The translations under genes and the position numbers were made by a program. From Melampsora larici-populina 98AG31 (taxonomy: Eukaryota > Basidiomycota > Pucciniomycetes > Pucciniales > Melampsoraceae), in assembly GCF_000204055.1 (NCBI RefSeq), contig NW_006768815.1:564999-628998 (forward strand): DNA of 64,000 bases, read 5' to 3'. The notes under the pieces are model-generated. The model was not told the DNA's origin, made no database searches, and worked only from the letters and a program-made list of their open reading frames with translations. Positions 1 through 11,599 of this stretch are shown one piece after another (position 1 is the first letter of the stretch; each line of letters opens with the position of its first letter).

Positions 1-1724
1 AACTATATTTAAGCTTAGTTATAGCTCACCGGTTCAGCCCATCCACCATCACGTTTAACAAAATCAATGTCTATTGCCACTTTTCCAATCAATACGCCTT
101 CAGGCCAACTCCCGCCTCTACCAGGAACTGCGTAAGGTTGTTCCACAAATTGGAAATAGCCGGTTTTCTCTCTGCTACCAATCCGATCTGTTTCTCTAAC
201 GACTAGCTCGGTATCACTAACCCAAGCAACTTGACTAACGATCCTATCCCGATCAGGAAAAGGATGATCCATTTTCAGCCAACTAGTAGATCCATCCACT
301 CTTCCAATGCTATCAAATTTCCTCAAATCAAAAACTTTTAAACCTGGCAAAGGATTAGGGAAACCAGGTTTAGGATACTTCATAGGTTTTCTTGTTGGAT
401 AAGGTTCGGTGTTTCCGGAAAAGGATGTAGGATTATAAACTGTTAAGCCGTAATTAGGTACCAAAGCTTCATCTAGGACTAAGTAAGTCAATTTGGTAGA
501 ATCAGGTGACCACCATATGGCTGATGACCCTTCAAAGACTTCTTCTTCATACACCCAATCACAAAGCCCATTGAAAAGTGTTGGAGTACCAGTGTGAGTT
601 AATCGTAAAGGTGCCGATGAAGGTGATGATAGCAAGTAAATATCATTTTGGTGTACGTAGGCTATTGAATGACCAGATGGTGACCATGTTGCGAGGGAGA
701 CATTGGTGTGTGCGCCTAATCTGTTTTGAAACCGGATCAAAAATTGAGGTTCAGTTGCGAAATGCGATGAAGAGATATAAGCAGTGATGTACGTGGTAGG
801 CGAATGCTCTCTTTATGGCGAATATGACAGTCATAGATTAGCTTACGCATTAGGGTGTAAGATCTGGATAGTTTTGGTATGAGTATCGAAGATCCAGTAA
901 TTCGCAAATGTTGAATATCTCCATTGCTATTGTGACAATGTATTGAAATAAGACCAATAGAGATCATCAGTTTTGGATTGGACATCAAGGATAAGATTGA
1001 AATATAAAGGACTGACCTTGATGATATCAGACTTGAGCATCACATATCTCAAGTCAGAGGAGACCGTGAAAGATTTATAATTGATTGACTTTCCATTAGG
1101 CTATAGGAGCCATAAAAATACGTAAATAAGAGGTTTAAAGAGGATAATAATCAAAAAGCGACGGACAGTGCGTATATCACTTTGGGAAAGTAACAATTTT
1201 GTTGTCTTCGATTTGAGATCGTGAAGTTCAATACCATGTGCTGTGATATCTGAGTAAACTCCATCTCCAGCTACATTCAAAAACAAGTACCGAATTTAGT
1301 AATGAGGAATGCGAGAGAAAAGTTGGAGCAGTCTACCTTCTCTTAACCAGCTGATTGACTTTCGCTCAGCGTTATAGATTCCAGAGACAGTATCTTGAAA
1401 AGTGAATGATGTTTTCTTTTTATGAGGTGGTGGTTCTTGAATTGATGAAAATGAAGCTGAGAAGATAATAATCAGGATAATAGTTGAGATTGTGATTGTG
1501 ATTAAGATTAAAGGTATTCGAAGTGGTCTAGTTGTATGCTGATGTTTGAATCTTGAAAGACATGCTGAGAATGGATGAAACCCATCTGATTTGGACGTTG
1601 CAGTCGGTCTTGTAAATGTTGATGCTGAAGGTGATGATAATAATGGTTCAAGCTGATCATCTGGATCAATATCTAAGACTGTGTTTGAGTTAGTTTGATG
1701 ATTAGTTGATTGATTGTTGTTCAT
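1..1724 (-). CDS. Dipeptidyl aminopeptidase, DPP IV family (partial, N-terminal half)
   Basis: Type II membrane serine protease of the STE13/DAP2 (DPP IV) family, which removes X-Pro/X-Ala dipeptides in the Golgi or vacuole. Five exons read in phase: 1337..1724, 1167..1270, 1017..1100, 847..926 and 30..720, giving 449 residues; a donor GTGAGC at 24-29 sends the rest off the left edge. Visible: an acidic cytosolic tail, one membrane segment (about residues 68-91), then the start of the beta-propeller with family motifs WLREAGDGVYSD, QWRYSTFANYW and SLATWSPSGHSIAYV. The catalytic Ser-Asp-His domain lies outside the window. Start: the only ATG ahead of the tail, at 1724. The second intron uses an unusual donor (GTCCGT). 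Whether it is the Golgi (STE13) or vacuolar (DAP2) paralogue cannot be told. Confidence 0.9.
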
Positions 1725-2487
1725 TTTGTTAGTATCCTCAGTCAGTTTCGTGTCTTCGTCCTATATTGTATTAAGTATTGCTGATGTTGTTGTGGTTGTT
1801 GGTCAGAGAGCTGTTCGAAGCCGAATCTCAAATTATGGGATGACCCCTATCCGGAAAGCCCGGATATCTCTGCCAGCCTTCGGACCAGGCTCTAGCTCCG
1901 AGGCTCGGTCTCACTCTCTCGCTCACGGGTCACGAGCTCGATCCTGCTGCCCTCGAAGCCCCCGGGATGTCAAAACCTCCCAAAACCTGGTGAGGTCCCC
2001 GCGGTCTTTCTCAGACGTCATGCTGAGCTGAGTTTTTTTTTAAAAAGAGTGATCTTTGAATTTCTAGACTGATCTACACGCACCTTGTTATGAAATGAAT
2101 AGAATAGCGGAGCTGTTGAACAAATGTCCCTTCCTTAAACCCTCTCGCTCGCCGACTGGGTCTTCAATGAAAAAATATCACTTTGTATGTACTACAAGTT
2201 TCACGCTTTGTGAAGAGCTTAACTCCACAGTATACATTCAAGCTTGTTGGCATCCATAGGAGTAGTATAACGTATAAACTTTTTATTGATGGTACTTTCG
2301 TGACAAAGAGATATGAGGAAATATGAGAAACAAGAAGCAGAAGTGTATCTAATATCCGTGTATAACAAGAGACGGCTACTAAACCTGAATTGAATCAATC
2401 CCTTGTATCCATTAAGAACCATCAAAAGAACATGAACCCAAAATTAAGCGCGTGTTATCCAGTTTATCATTCATGATAAGTTTTTTT
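1725..2487. other. Intergenic, with a GC-rich patch
   Basis: No gene seen. About 1837-2030 is clearly more GC-rich than its surroundings and ends in a run of T. It contains a perfect 7-bp stem, TATCCGG/CCGGATA at 1848-1854 and 1860-1866, with a 5-base loop. The patch could be a short repeat remnant; no inverted ends or target-site duplication were found. It sits upstream of the DPP gene start and downstream of the P450 stop. Confidence 0.4.
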
Positions 2488-5244
2488 TTAATTCGAATCC
2501 CGAATTTCACTCCTACTTGTACCCATCTCTTCTATCATACTTCTTAGATGAGAATGTCTTGGAACAAAGTCAACCTCGAAGGGCAAAGGCCTTGAGTTTG
2601 CAGAGTCGGTGAAGGCTGAAAAATTAGAAGAAATCATTTGTTACCGTTCATCGATTTGTCAAGAATGCGGAATACAGATGTAGAGAAAACGAAAGAGAGG
2701 GACATACCACGAGAATCAAGTGGGATATCGTTTCCGTCAGCACTTCTTTTTCTTCGTATTTCAAATGCGCAAAGCAAGTTTGCCGTATTTATAAATACAC
2801 TGTTATCGGCTACGATTTGTCCTGGGCAGCGTCTTGTATGTTGGATAAACAAGGAAAAAATCAGCAGTCGAACGCTAGAGAAGCTGAAGACACAATGATC
2901 AAATAAAACAGGATGTTTTTTACCTTCGACCAAAGCCGTAGGCGAAGTGACGTATATCAGACCTCAGCGACACTTCTCCTGTCTTTTCATCGACGTTCAG
3001 CCAACGCGAAGGTTTGAACTCGTCGGGTTCAGGATAAACAGACGGATCGCGGTTTATAGACCTATTTAAGATTTGCAAGGAGCTCATCGATTTCAACTTA
3101 CAGCTCTGAGGAAAATTCAAAACCATAATGACAATGACCTACCAGTGGTTGCCGAGGATCCAGGAGCCAGCCGGAATGAAGTGTCCCTTGTGATGGTCAT
3201 CTTTGATGGCTGCATGCATAAAACCTGAAGTAACCTTTGAATATCAACTTCCCAATGCTCATTACAGATCCAAATATATCAAAGTAGATCATGGGCGTTT
3301 ACCTGCTGCGCTGACAGGTCTCCATCTGAAGCTTTCATTGTAAAATGCGGTCACGCATGGGAGCTCTGGATGATCACTGAAGGTGGGGACTGTACAAAGA
3401 TAGTTAGACCAAGTCTCTCGTTTTTTTTATGGGGAAGTAGGAGATTATCTTACGCCGATCTCGGCCGACTACGCGGTCCAGCTCCTCTTGGACCTTCTTG
3501 ACCTCTTCGGGAAAGCACGCGGCCGCGAAAACTACTATCGATAGTGCAGCTACATTTTCCGAATCAGCCATGTCGGCAATTGAGAAGACAAAAAGATCAC
3601 TGAAGTACCTGATGTGGTATCTGACCCGGCACCAAAGAGTGAACCTATTTTGGTGGATCATGGTGAGGATGAGATTTGAGTCGCATAATATGATGCGGAG
3701 AGTAGACCGTGAATGATGACCCAAGGAATTGTATTTACCTGCTAGATATGCTAGCTCATCATCCGAGAGTGCCAGATCCCTTTTCGAAGGGATATTCAAA
3801 TACCATTGTGAAAGGATAGGATGGCGGTCACAATCTGTTATCCCAGAAAACGGAAGATCTGGGAGATATTGAAAGTCCAACGAACTTCACTCACTTCTGT
3901 TTATCAAGTAAGTGGGATACCACGCAGGTATCCCGTTCACCGCGACTTTTACGTACGTTTTGGATCTGGGAGCGAAATAGCGAGAGTTCTTCTTGATGCC
4001 AGCGTCGACCGGTAGAGGTCCAAAATGGCACGAACTTTAGCCAGGGGTGGCGGTCAAGGGTAAAGGTACCTGGTCTGGCTGCCCAAGTGAAGCGTTTGAG
4101 GCATAGATTCACTTGTCTCACTTCAGGATCATCGTACGTGGTTTGTGATGCTTTTCCATAAGCAATTTTGAGAATGACTGAGGCCGCATATCTGTTCGGG
4201 AGCCAGGATTGAGCTGGTTTGATTGTGAATTCTCGTCAACACCTTGTACTTACGTCGTTAAAGCATCCTCAAAGTTGGCGCGACGATCGAGGATATCCAG
4301 GATAACTTGACGAGCCGCTTTTTCTTGGACTATTTGATATCTAATGTACAGAAGAGATAAACAATTTGTTGGCCGTTTCCAGGTTCATGAGTGGATCGTT
4401 GTACAGGTTAGGAAGATAGATAGAAACCCCGTTCCGAAGAACCGGAACGTGAGTCGCGGAGGTAAAGTATCAAGGGAAAAAAACCAACGATGCTGCCGCG
4501 CGGCCGTCAAGTTGAGAGTGCAATGCCCTAGATCACAGCGCGTCTCACACAATATGAGCTACAGGAGCTAGGGTGTGCTGAGCTCTGAAATGGATATCCT
4601 CAAGAACTCAACTTGCGAAATTTCAACCAGCGCTCCCCGTATTCCAAACTCAGCGTTCTCATTCCGCCAGACATCACGGCTCCTGACATCTCTACAAGTG
4701 CGCAATATTTCCAAATTTCAGCTCTGGTTGTGGTCTATCTTATCAACAATAAGGAAGTGTGAGGTGAACCAAAGTGGAACGTGTAAAATTGCTCACCTAA
4801 TCTCGGACGACTGGCGTAAATTGCACCTTTATGCTCTAGTAGTTCTATTGCATCCTTGACTGTCCCCACGATGATCAATGGCGTACTTCCCATCATTACT
4901 TTTGAGACGGGTCCATATTTGCGTGTGATCCTTTCCATCTCCCTCCAAGGGCTTTGAAGAATGGCGAAGTTCCCCAAAAAGTCAGACTGGGAATCTAATG
5001 TCCTGTGAGAAGAGAATGAAAAATGAAATTATCCACGAGCTTACTATGGACCGAATCGATAACCAATATAAGGCAGCGACCTTGGGCCTGGAGGCAAAGG
5101 CATCTTGCGCCTCGACCATCTTGAAGAAATTGTTGTAACTGCGATCGATAAAGCTACGGCAAAGCATACTAACTTAAGTAGGATAGTATCTTGAATGGCA
5201 GCATGAAGACTGCCCGCAGTATCTGACAGCAACTCAATCGTCAT
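2488..5244 (-). CDS. Cytochrome P450 monooxygenase, ER-anchored
   Basis: Haem-thiolate monooxygenase. Fourteen exons close in phase to 541 residues: 5052..5244, 4797..4994, 4613..4691, 4489..4527, 4254..4340, 3895..4191, 3739..3779, 3609..3644, 3454..3549, 3303..3389, 3143..3224, 2924..3061, 2708..2832, 2488..2615. All hallmarks are visible: an N-terminal membrane anchor (about residues 20-41), the proline hinge PLPPGP, the I-helix oxygen-binding motif AGSDTT (about 317-322), the K-helix ExxR (E374, R377), the PERF-like segment EFKPSRW, and the haem loop FAYGFGRRRCPGQ with ligand Cys460. Length is normal for a microsomal P450. It resembles the basidiomycete group often labelled O-methylsterigmatocystin oxidoreductase-like, a name that says nothing about substrate. 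Several exons are tiny (36-41 bp). No broken residues were found, so it is probably functional. The first intron appears to use GTCCAT. Confidence 0.93.
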
Positions 5245-6613
5245 GATCTTGTTTGAGTTCTGAGCAAGCGAAGATATGGTTTTGAGTGAGGCAAGTAGAC
5301 AACGTTGTCAAACTGATTGTAAATCGATGTCGTGGTCCTGTTGAGCAATCAGCGACTCAAGGAAGTCCACATTCAATCGAAACAAATAAATTTTAAGGCG
5401 ACTGATCCGACTCAATCAAAGCCTTGGGTCGAAGACGATGAAGATTATGACAACACCTAGAATGATAATTGAGAGTGGGTTGGAAAATGACACGATTTTG
5501 ACTTGACTTCAGAAGGCGAGAAAGACAAATGAAAACAGGTTCAGTGCGTGGGGAAATTCCTCGGCTGATCAAATCGCGAGTTTCAAGCAGACAGAAAATT
5601 GAAATATGAAGAAATCCCTGCTTATTTATATTTGAAAGACTAACGGGGACATGAAGATTTGTTCTGTTTTTTTTTCTTTCACTTATGAAGTGGGGAATCC
5701 TTTTTGTTTCGATTGCCCATTTATCAGCGGCTTGTGTGACTCGCTATATACAAATTCACAATTGATACAAGTTCAATCCATGTTGTCTCCAGCGCCTAAA
5801 TTCCTACGAAAAACTGGATGAGGAGCGCGGAGTTGAGATGGCCCAAAAGAAAACCTCAGCTGAACAAGAGATCTGGAACTCACCAGTGGCCCGACCGAAT
5901 ATAAATGATCAGAGGTTCCTTAGAATTGTACCCCTCTTCCACCCCAAGGCAATCAACCATCCGGCCAAGCAAGCGGGCGGGTGGATTATCGTCTGACAAT
6001 GTACACCCTCAAGGATCTTCTCTATATCTTCAATTGCAATAGACACTTGATATAGCTTCTATTGTAATATAGATATTTAACATATCATCAGAGTCACTAG
6101 CAGAGCGCAAACTCCGATCAAATCAAGTCTCAATTGAGTGTGTCAACATGTTCGAGACAATTTTAAATCAGTCAAAGTTTCCAAGACGACTTCATATCAA
6201 TCAAACATTTCAATTTTTCAGCCAAGGCACAAGGAAAGCAATCAGCCGTGCAGCGAAGAGGTTGGCGGATGTATGTACACAATTTACTTTGAGATCAATG
6301 ACTTTCTAATGTACAGTACACAACTCATGATTGTTAAGTACTAGATGACTGGATAGCACCCTGGATAGCCTCCACTTGATGAACTCAGTCTCGGCCTTTT
6401 CTAAGGCTTGTGACTCCGGTAGAGACTACATATCAAGCTCAAAGGTGAAGATCTGCCGATCAATTCTGCACATGGTTCATAGCGGTACAGCCATCGTGCT
6501 CTGAGTTCAGATCAAAAGCCGGTTGATATCATAAAGTATCAACCGGCCTTCCTTGAGGTATTTTCCAGGTGATAAGCATCTTTAAATTGTTCTCTGCAAC
6601 CCTCAAACCACAT
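5245..6613. other. Intergenic region upstream of the P450
   Basis: No gene seen. Only short unconvincing reading frames occur. A perfect 11-bp inverted repeat, GCCGGTTGATA/TATCAACCGGC, with an 8-base spacer lies at 6518-6547, about 70 bp before the next mobile element. Confidence 0.4.
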
Positions 6614-6622
6614 GTGGCTGAG

Positions 6623-7413
6623 GGGAACGGTGGAGGATCCAACCTGGGGAGAGAGGGAGACTACAAGAGAGACTACCAGAGAGACTTTAGAAATAAATGC
6701 TGTATCAAAATGCATTTTCATTCAAAAATGAAATAACATCCTTTGCCACATTCCTCCACATTCTCAATATTTCCTCAAGCCCTAAGCCTAAGCCCAAACC
6801 CCTAACCCCCCTAACCAGGCCTAACCAATCGCTTTTTATCAATTTTCTCATGTTTATGTCAACGATTTCAAGTTTTTATCCTCATGTTTTCATCACTGTT
6901 ATCCTGTTTTTGACATTGTTCTTGCATTGATTATCTCTATGTGCATCTTTGACCCTTGTTACTGTATCTTTGATCTTCATTTTTGTATTTTTATCGTTGT
7001 TTTGACATTTCTTATCGTTGTTCTGGTATATTTTATCATTGTTCTTGTTTGTTTTTGTATTGCGTCTCTCTTCTTGATTTTGATTAGTACCTTTTTGTGA
7101 TTCTTTTTCATTTTTTTATTTATCGTTCTCATTTTTCCCGTGAATGATTTTTTTGCAAGAAGACTCTATGATCAGCTACTGTGATCACACGGTGACAATT
7201 TTATCCTCATATGGGCCTAGATCGGTGCAATCATCAAAGAGTTTTGTTGAATGACATAAAAATTGATTGAAGTGTTGATTTGCGAGCTATACATCATCGT
7301 ACAGGACCGTAAAAGGCCAGATAAACAAAGCCAAACGCCTCACAGCGCCTTTTTTTCTCAATTTTTGAAGTCTCTTGGATAGTCTCCCGCCAGGTTGGAT
7401 CCTCCAACTTACC
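6623..7413. mobile_element. MITE-like element, 791 bp, Mutator-like 9-bp target duplication
   Basis: Two inverted arms share GGAGGATCCAACCTGG followed by GGGAGACTA and AGAGACTT; one starts near 6623, the other ends at 7413. The flanks carry an identical direct repeat GTGGCTGAG at 6614-6622 and 7414-7422. A 9-bp duplication is typical of the Mutator superfamily. The inside is T-rich low-complexity DNA with no transposase, so the element is non-autonomous. Confidence 0.75.
6779..6826. repeat. Degenerate telomere-like CCCTAA tract
   Basis: Inside the preceding element lies a run of CCTAAGCC, CCCCTAACCCCC and CCTAACCAGGCCTAACC units, that is imperfect copies of the fungal telomere repeat (TTAGGG on the minus strand). 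The array is short and interrupted, and flanked by ordinary sequence, so it is interstitial and not a chromosome end. Confidence 0.5.
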
Positions 7414-7795
7414 GTGGCTGAGAGGCCTGACTGAGGCGTACTTGTACCGCGCAGCAGAACATATTGAAAGTATATATGTATGTACAATCCTCAGTTGTCG
7501 CATCTTATCATTTTCTAAGACAATAATCTTCAAAGGCTTTGATGATGTTTGCTGAAGTCAAGGAATGTCGAGGCGAAGGACATAGACCACGAAACTAAGA
7601 GTCTCCTCTGATGAGCTCCCGTTTCGCGGGCCCATAGGGCTTCGTATGTATATGAGGAAATTCTTCTCAACTAAAGTCTTATCCCAAGATTCGAGCAGAA
7701 TGTAGAAATCCGGTAGCATGGGGCGAGGGCTCGCGATGGGCTTACATATTTGTATGCATGGTTAAGCTTAACTGGGGAGAACTGGGGCTTAATTA

Positions 7796-8594
7796 AACCA
7801 CGCCGACTTCAAAGCTGGTTTGACGCCGGTTTTTTCAAACCGGATTCCTTCAGAAGATGTACAGCTGCTATACTGAGGTACAGACTGGTACAGAGCTGTA
7901 CCACTTCTACTGCCTTCAGAGTTTTTCTAGGTTTTTCTGCAGCCGGGGTTTTGTTTTGCTTCTGACGCCGGCTTTTGATTTGGATAAAGATGTTTGAAGT
8001 TTGGACAAAAATAACTGAAGCCGCTGCCTACCTTTAAGAATTAGGAGCCGCGAGTAGATAGAAACAATCATGAGGTTTGCAATTGGTTTGCTTCTTCACA
8101 ATGGAAACCTCAAAACAGAGCATGCTATCACAATAATTGGTGATTTCTAGTAGTGTCAAAGAAGTCGATGAACGATGAGTCAAAGACAGAGATATGCCGT
8201 ATTTTGATGTATATCATGTTTCTTGTGATTGGTCCAAGCTTTGTTCAATCGTCCAACATTGCAAATGGAAACATTTTCAATAGCCCTTCATCTCAGACAA
8301 GTAGAAACTCTCAATGTTTACTACAACTACCGAAATTGAGTATGTAGAACATGAATTTCTCTAGTCACCTTCTCAGAAACAAGAATTAGGATTGATCAGC
8401 GGTGAAAACAATCCAAAAACTTTCAAAAGGAATAACGCCGAGTCTGTCAAAACCCGGCGTCAGAAATAGTTTGAAGAGGTTTGAAGGCTGTAGAAGTGGT
8501 ACAGCTCTGTACCTCAGTATAGCAGCTGTACATCTTCTAAAGGAATCCGGTTTGAAAAAACCGGCGTCAAACCAGCTTTGAAGTCGGCGTGGTT
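7796..8594. mobile_element. Non-autonomous TIR element, about 800 bp, TA target duplication
   Basis: Long inverted ends: AACCACGCCGACTTCAAAGC at the left (7796 on) and its complement at the right (to 8594). They stay nearly identical for about 130 bp, except that the left arm has a 10-bp insertion repeating GGTACAG-type sequence. Both ends are flanked by TA (7794-7795 and 8595-8596), as in Tc1/mariner-type elements. The only interior frame (8153-8347, 64 codons) resembles no transposase. The right end lies 186 bp before the ATG of the ATG6 gene, so the element makes up much of that promoter region. Confidence 0.75.
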
Positions 8595-8780
8595 TATCAA
8601 TCGCCTTAAACTTAGTATCCGATCACATTGGATTTTGACTCGATATGTGGACATCTTGAGCTGGCTTGTGGACCCGGATCGGGTCTGCTATTTAAAGTTA
8701 TCTGCTTACAACTTTCAGGGAGTGACCTTCTTTACCTTCAGTCTATTCATTCGATGTTTAATGATAATAACGATAACACA

Positions 8781-10944
8781 ATGGCACTTGTATGTCAAAG
8801 ATGCAAGCATGTCAGTACATTCTCGTTCTTTCCTAGAGCTAGAAGATCCAGTTGACTAATCTGCCTTTCTTCTGAAATTGATAGCCACTTCGCATGGACG
8901 AATCATTTGCGGATTTGAGCCCATCAGCTTATGACATGATATCTTGTAAGTTGAATCCTTACCAAATCATCCATGTAGAGTTAGGGAGACCCATTAATCC
9001 CAAATTCGACCAACTTTAGCTCTTTCTGATCGAAGTGCGGTGTTTCATCAGCATTTGAACTCAGATGGCGTTCATAATCGGCAGCCTCTCACATCACCTC
9101 ATCGTTTCTCTCAATCTTCTGCCTCTGCCGCCAATCGAAGGGGAAGACCTAATTCACATTTAATTTCACTCACCCCACCAAGACCAGGAAGCGCTGCACT
9201 CTTAAACCAAAATCGTGCTGGTGCTCATCATCCATCCCAAGGGCTCAATCTCGGCTCGAGTCCTTCCAACCCTGGCTCGAATATTACATCGCCGCAGAAA
9301 TTACTTGGTCCATCTGAAAGCTTTGTAGTGCTCTCAGAAAGTACCTTGGGCGCTGCCCGAGCTCAAGAAGTGACTAATACCAGCCAGGGAGACGCATCAG
9401 AAAACGCGAGCTCAAGTCAGACAACTAGTCCTGTCCACCCACCCACCAATTCACGTTCGCCTCAACATCAGATTGAAAGGCTTTTGAAACTTTGCAGCCT
9501 ACTTCCGTCTTCGAATGCCTCCGGAATGGAACATCCTCTTTGTGCGGAGTGTACGGACATTCTCCTAGAGCTGATGACTAATCAACTACAAGATGCGAAG
9601 TCGGATCGGGACCGCTATGCGGTTTTCGAACGTGATCTAAATCGTGAAAGGACTACGTCTGGCGATGCGTACGAGAGTTCTGAAAAGATTCGGGAGGAGA
9701 TTGATAAAGTCGGTGAACAACGATTTCGTGACTTTACAATGCCAAAGATAGGAAATCTGATGTCATACGTGGATCAAAGTTGAGAATCAGGGAGAAACAA
9801 GCAAACGACAAATTGATCAACAGTATGAGCGAACACGCAAAAGTTCAAGCTGAGTTGAAAGAAATTGAAGAAGAAGAGGCCGAACTGGAGAGAGAGGAGC
9901 AAGAGTGAGGACAACCGTGAGACTTGGCTTCAGTTTGTGAAGGCATACTGACTATTTCCAAGTAGATTCTGGCAAGACTTCAATCAGTATGAGCTGGATT
10001 TACTCGAACTGAAGTCGAAGTGTGATTCAGTAGCCTCGAGATGCCAGCAAGATCAAATCGAGTTGGATCAATTAAGGCACACTAATGTCTTTAGTGAGCC
10101 TTTGATGTTTTTCTGTGCTCCAGTGTAGATGTTCTCCTTTCGCTGATTTCTTTTCTTTCCAGAGGACGCCTTCTGCATCGGATGTGAGGGTGGGGTGGGA
10201 ACCATCAACGGCTTGAGACTGGGGAGATTGCCAGAGATAACAGTGAGTGGTCACAAGTTGCATTTGTGGATGCGATGAGAATCTTCACCTAAAGGCCAAT
10301 CGTCGGTAACTTACAGGTGGAATGGGTAGAAATAAACGCGGCTTGGGGACACACCACTCTCCTTCTGCAGACTTTGTGTCGAAGGTTCAATATGACTCTG
10401 GATGGGTAAGTATTGACTGTGTTACAGGCTTTGTTTGACAATTGACTTTGTGACTCATTGGTTTAGGTATCGACTGATTCCTTTGGGTTCTTTCTCGCGG
10501 ATTGAAAAAACTAAGGGCGACAAAACCAATCTCGAGCTGTGAGTCAAAAGACGGGGAGTTTGCATTTCATCTGTCTGTCTTGACCTTGCGTTTTTGGGGA
10601 TGCCGTTAGATTTGGCTCAGACGATTTTGCGTTGGCGAGGATGTTACATAATAGAAGGTTCGATAACGCAATGGTAGACTTTCTGGAGTGTTTGAGACAG
10701 GTGTTAGAAGTGGCAGTGAGACGGAATCCAAGGAACAAGATCCCTTTTCGGTACGTAATACTTATGATCTCAATTGTCAATCTCATCACTAACTAGAGTT
10801 TATTTTGATAGGATTCATAAAGACAAGATTGGAGAAGTGTCCATCAAACTATCTTTTTCGTCGGAAGAGGCCTGGACAACGGCCCTGAGGCATGTATTGT
10901 TTACACTGAAGGTGCTAAACGGATCCCTCGATTCGACGCAATAG
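8781..10944 (+). CDS. ATG6: Beclin-1/Atg6 (Vps30) autophagy protein
   Basis: Subunit of the class III PI 3-kinase complex (with Vps34 and Vps15), needed for autophagosome formation and vacuolar sorting. Ten exons close in phase to 515 residues: 8781..8810, 8885..8945, 9020..9708, 9780..9904, 9966..10093, 10163..10242, 10317..10405, 10467..10538, 10610..10750, 10812..10944. Seen: the N-terminal CQRC pair and DESFADLSPSAYD typical of fungal Atg6, a long Ser/Pro-rich linker, PLCAECTDILLE at about residue 200, a charged coiled coil, then the BARA domain beginning TNVFKDAFCIG with GTINGLRLGRLP, WVEINAAWGHTTLLL and GSFSRIE. The tiny 10-codon first exon was chosen because it restores the CxxC motif. 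The donor after exon 3 (GTCGGT) is inferred from phase. No defects seen. Confidence 0.95.
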
Positions 10945-11599
10945 TGTAATGATTTCAATAACAATCAGTACGAATTAATAACTTCTCAATCCGCATTATC
11001 AACTGTAAGTGTGATGTCATTTTAAAAACTCGCGTGTAAAGCATCTAATAATTAGAAATGGCTATGTGTAAAAGTTGTTGTATTTTATATATATATCAAA
11101 GTCTCATTCTTTTTCAATCTATCTTTTTACTCATGGAATATCATGTTATCATCGTATAGCCACACCTGTTGATAAAATTTATGCACTTGCGTAGAAATTC
11201 AACTCTTGTCTCAGGCTCAGGTAACGGCCATGGCCCTACAGTACATTGTTGAATCAACATTGTCAATTATAAGGATCCACAAGAGCTTGGATGGGATCCC
11301 TCATCACCAGTCAAGGCTTACCTTTAGCAGTGATTTCAAGTATGTCTTGTTTGTAAGTGTTATGTGGAGCCAACACAATAATGTGGGTAATAAGAATCTG
11401 CCATCACATAAATGACAAGGATTCAATAGGGCACTTGAGGCCCCAAGGGGGCTGGGAAAAGTCTTCTGGATGTCAAAGATGCCTCCATGGACCTGCTTGA
11501 ATTTGATCAGGTGAGAGAGCCTTTATTTTAACATATTGTCATTGCCAAAACATACACCATTTTGCCATAGAACAGCTATGCAAAAGGAACTATAGAGAT
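10945..11599. other. Intergenic region downstream of ATG6
   Basis: AT-rich, with a short TATATATA run near 11090. No gene recognised. The right half probably already belongs to the decayed hAT element that follows. Confidence 0.3.

Noticed and set aside
2488..2505. Possible tRNA T-arm (ATTCGAATCCCG)
   Set aside because: No matching stem or cloverleaf can be formed; it is the end of the P450 coding sequence.
2634..2933. Frames on both strands within the last P450 introns and exons
   Set aside because: They overlap the haem-loop exon and introns of the P450, whose reading is fixed by family motifs.
6779..6826. True telomere or chromosome end
   Set aside because: The CCCTAA array is short, imperfect and inside a bounded element, with normal sequence on both sides.
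11206..11415. 69-codon plus-strand frame
   Set aside because: No recognisable features, lies at the edge of a decayed minus-strand hAT element.
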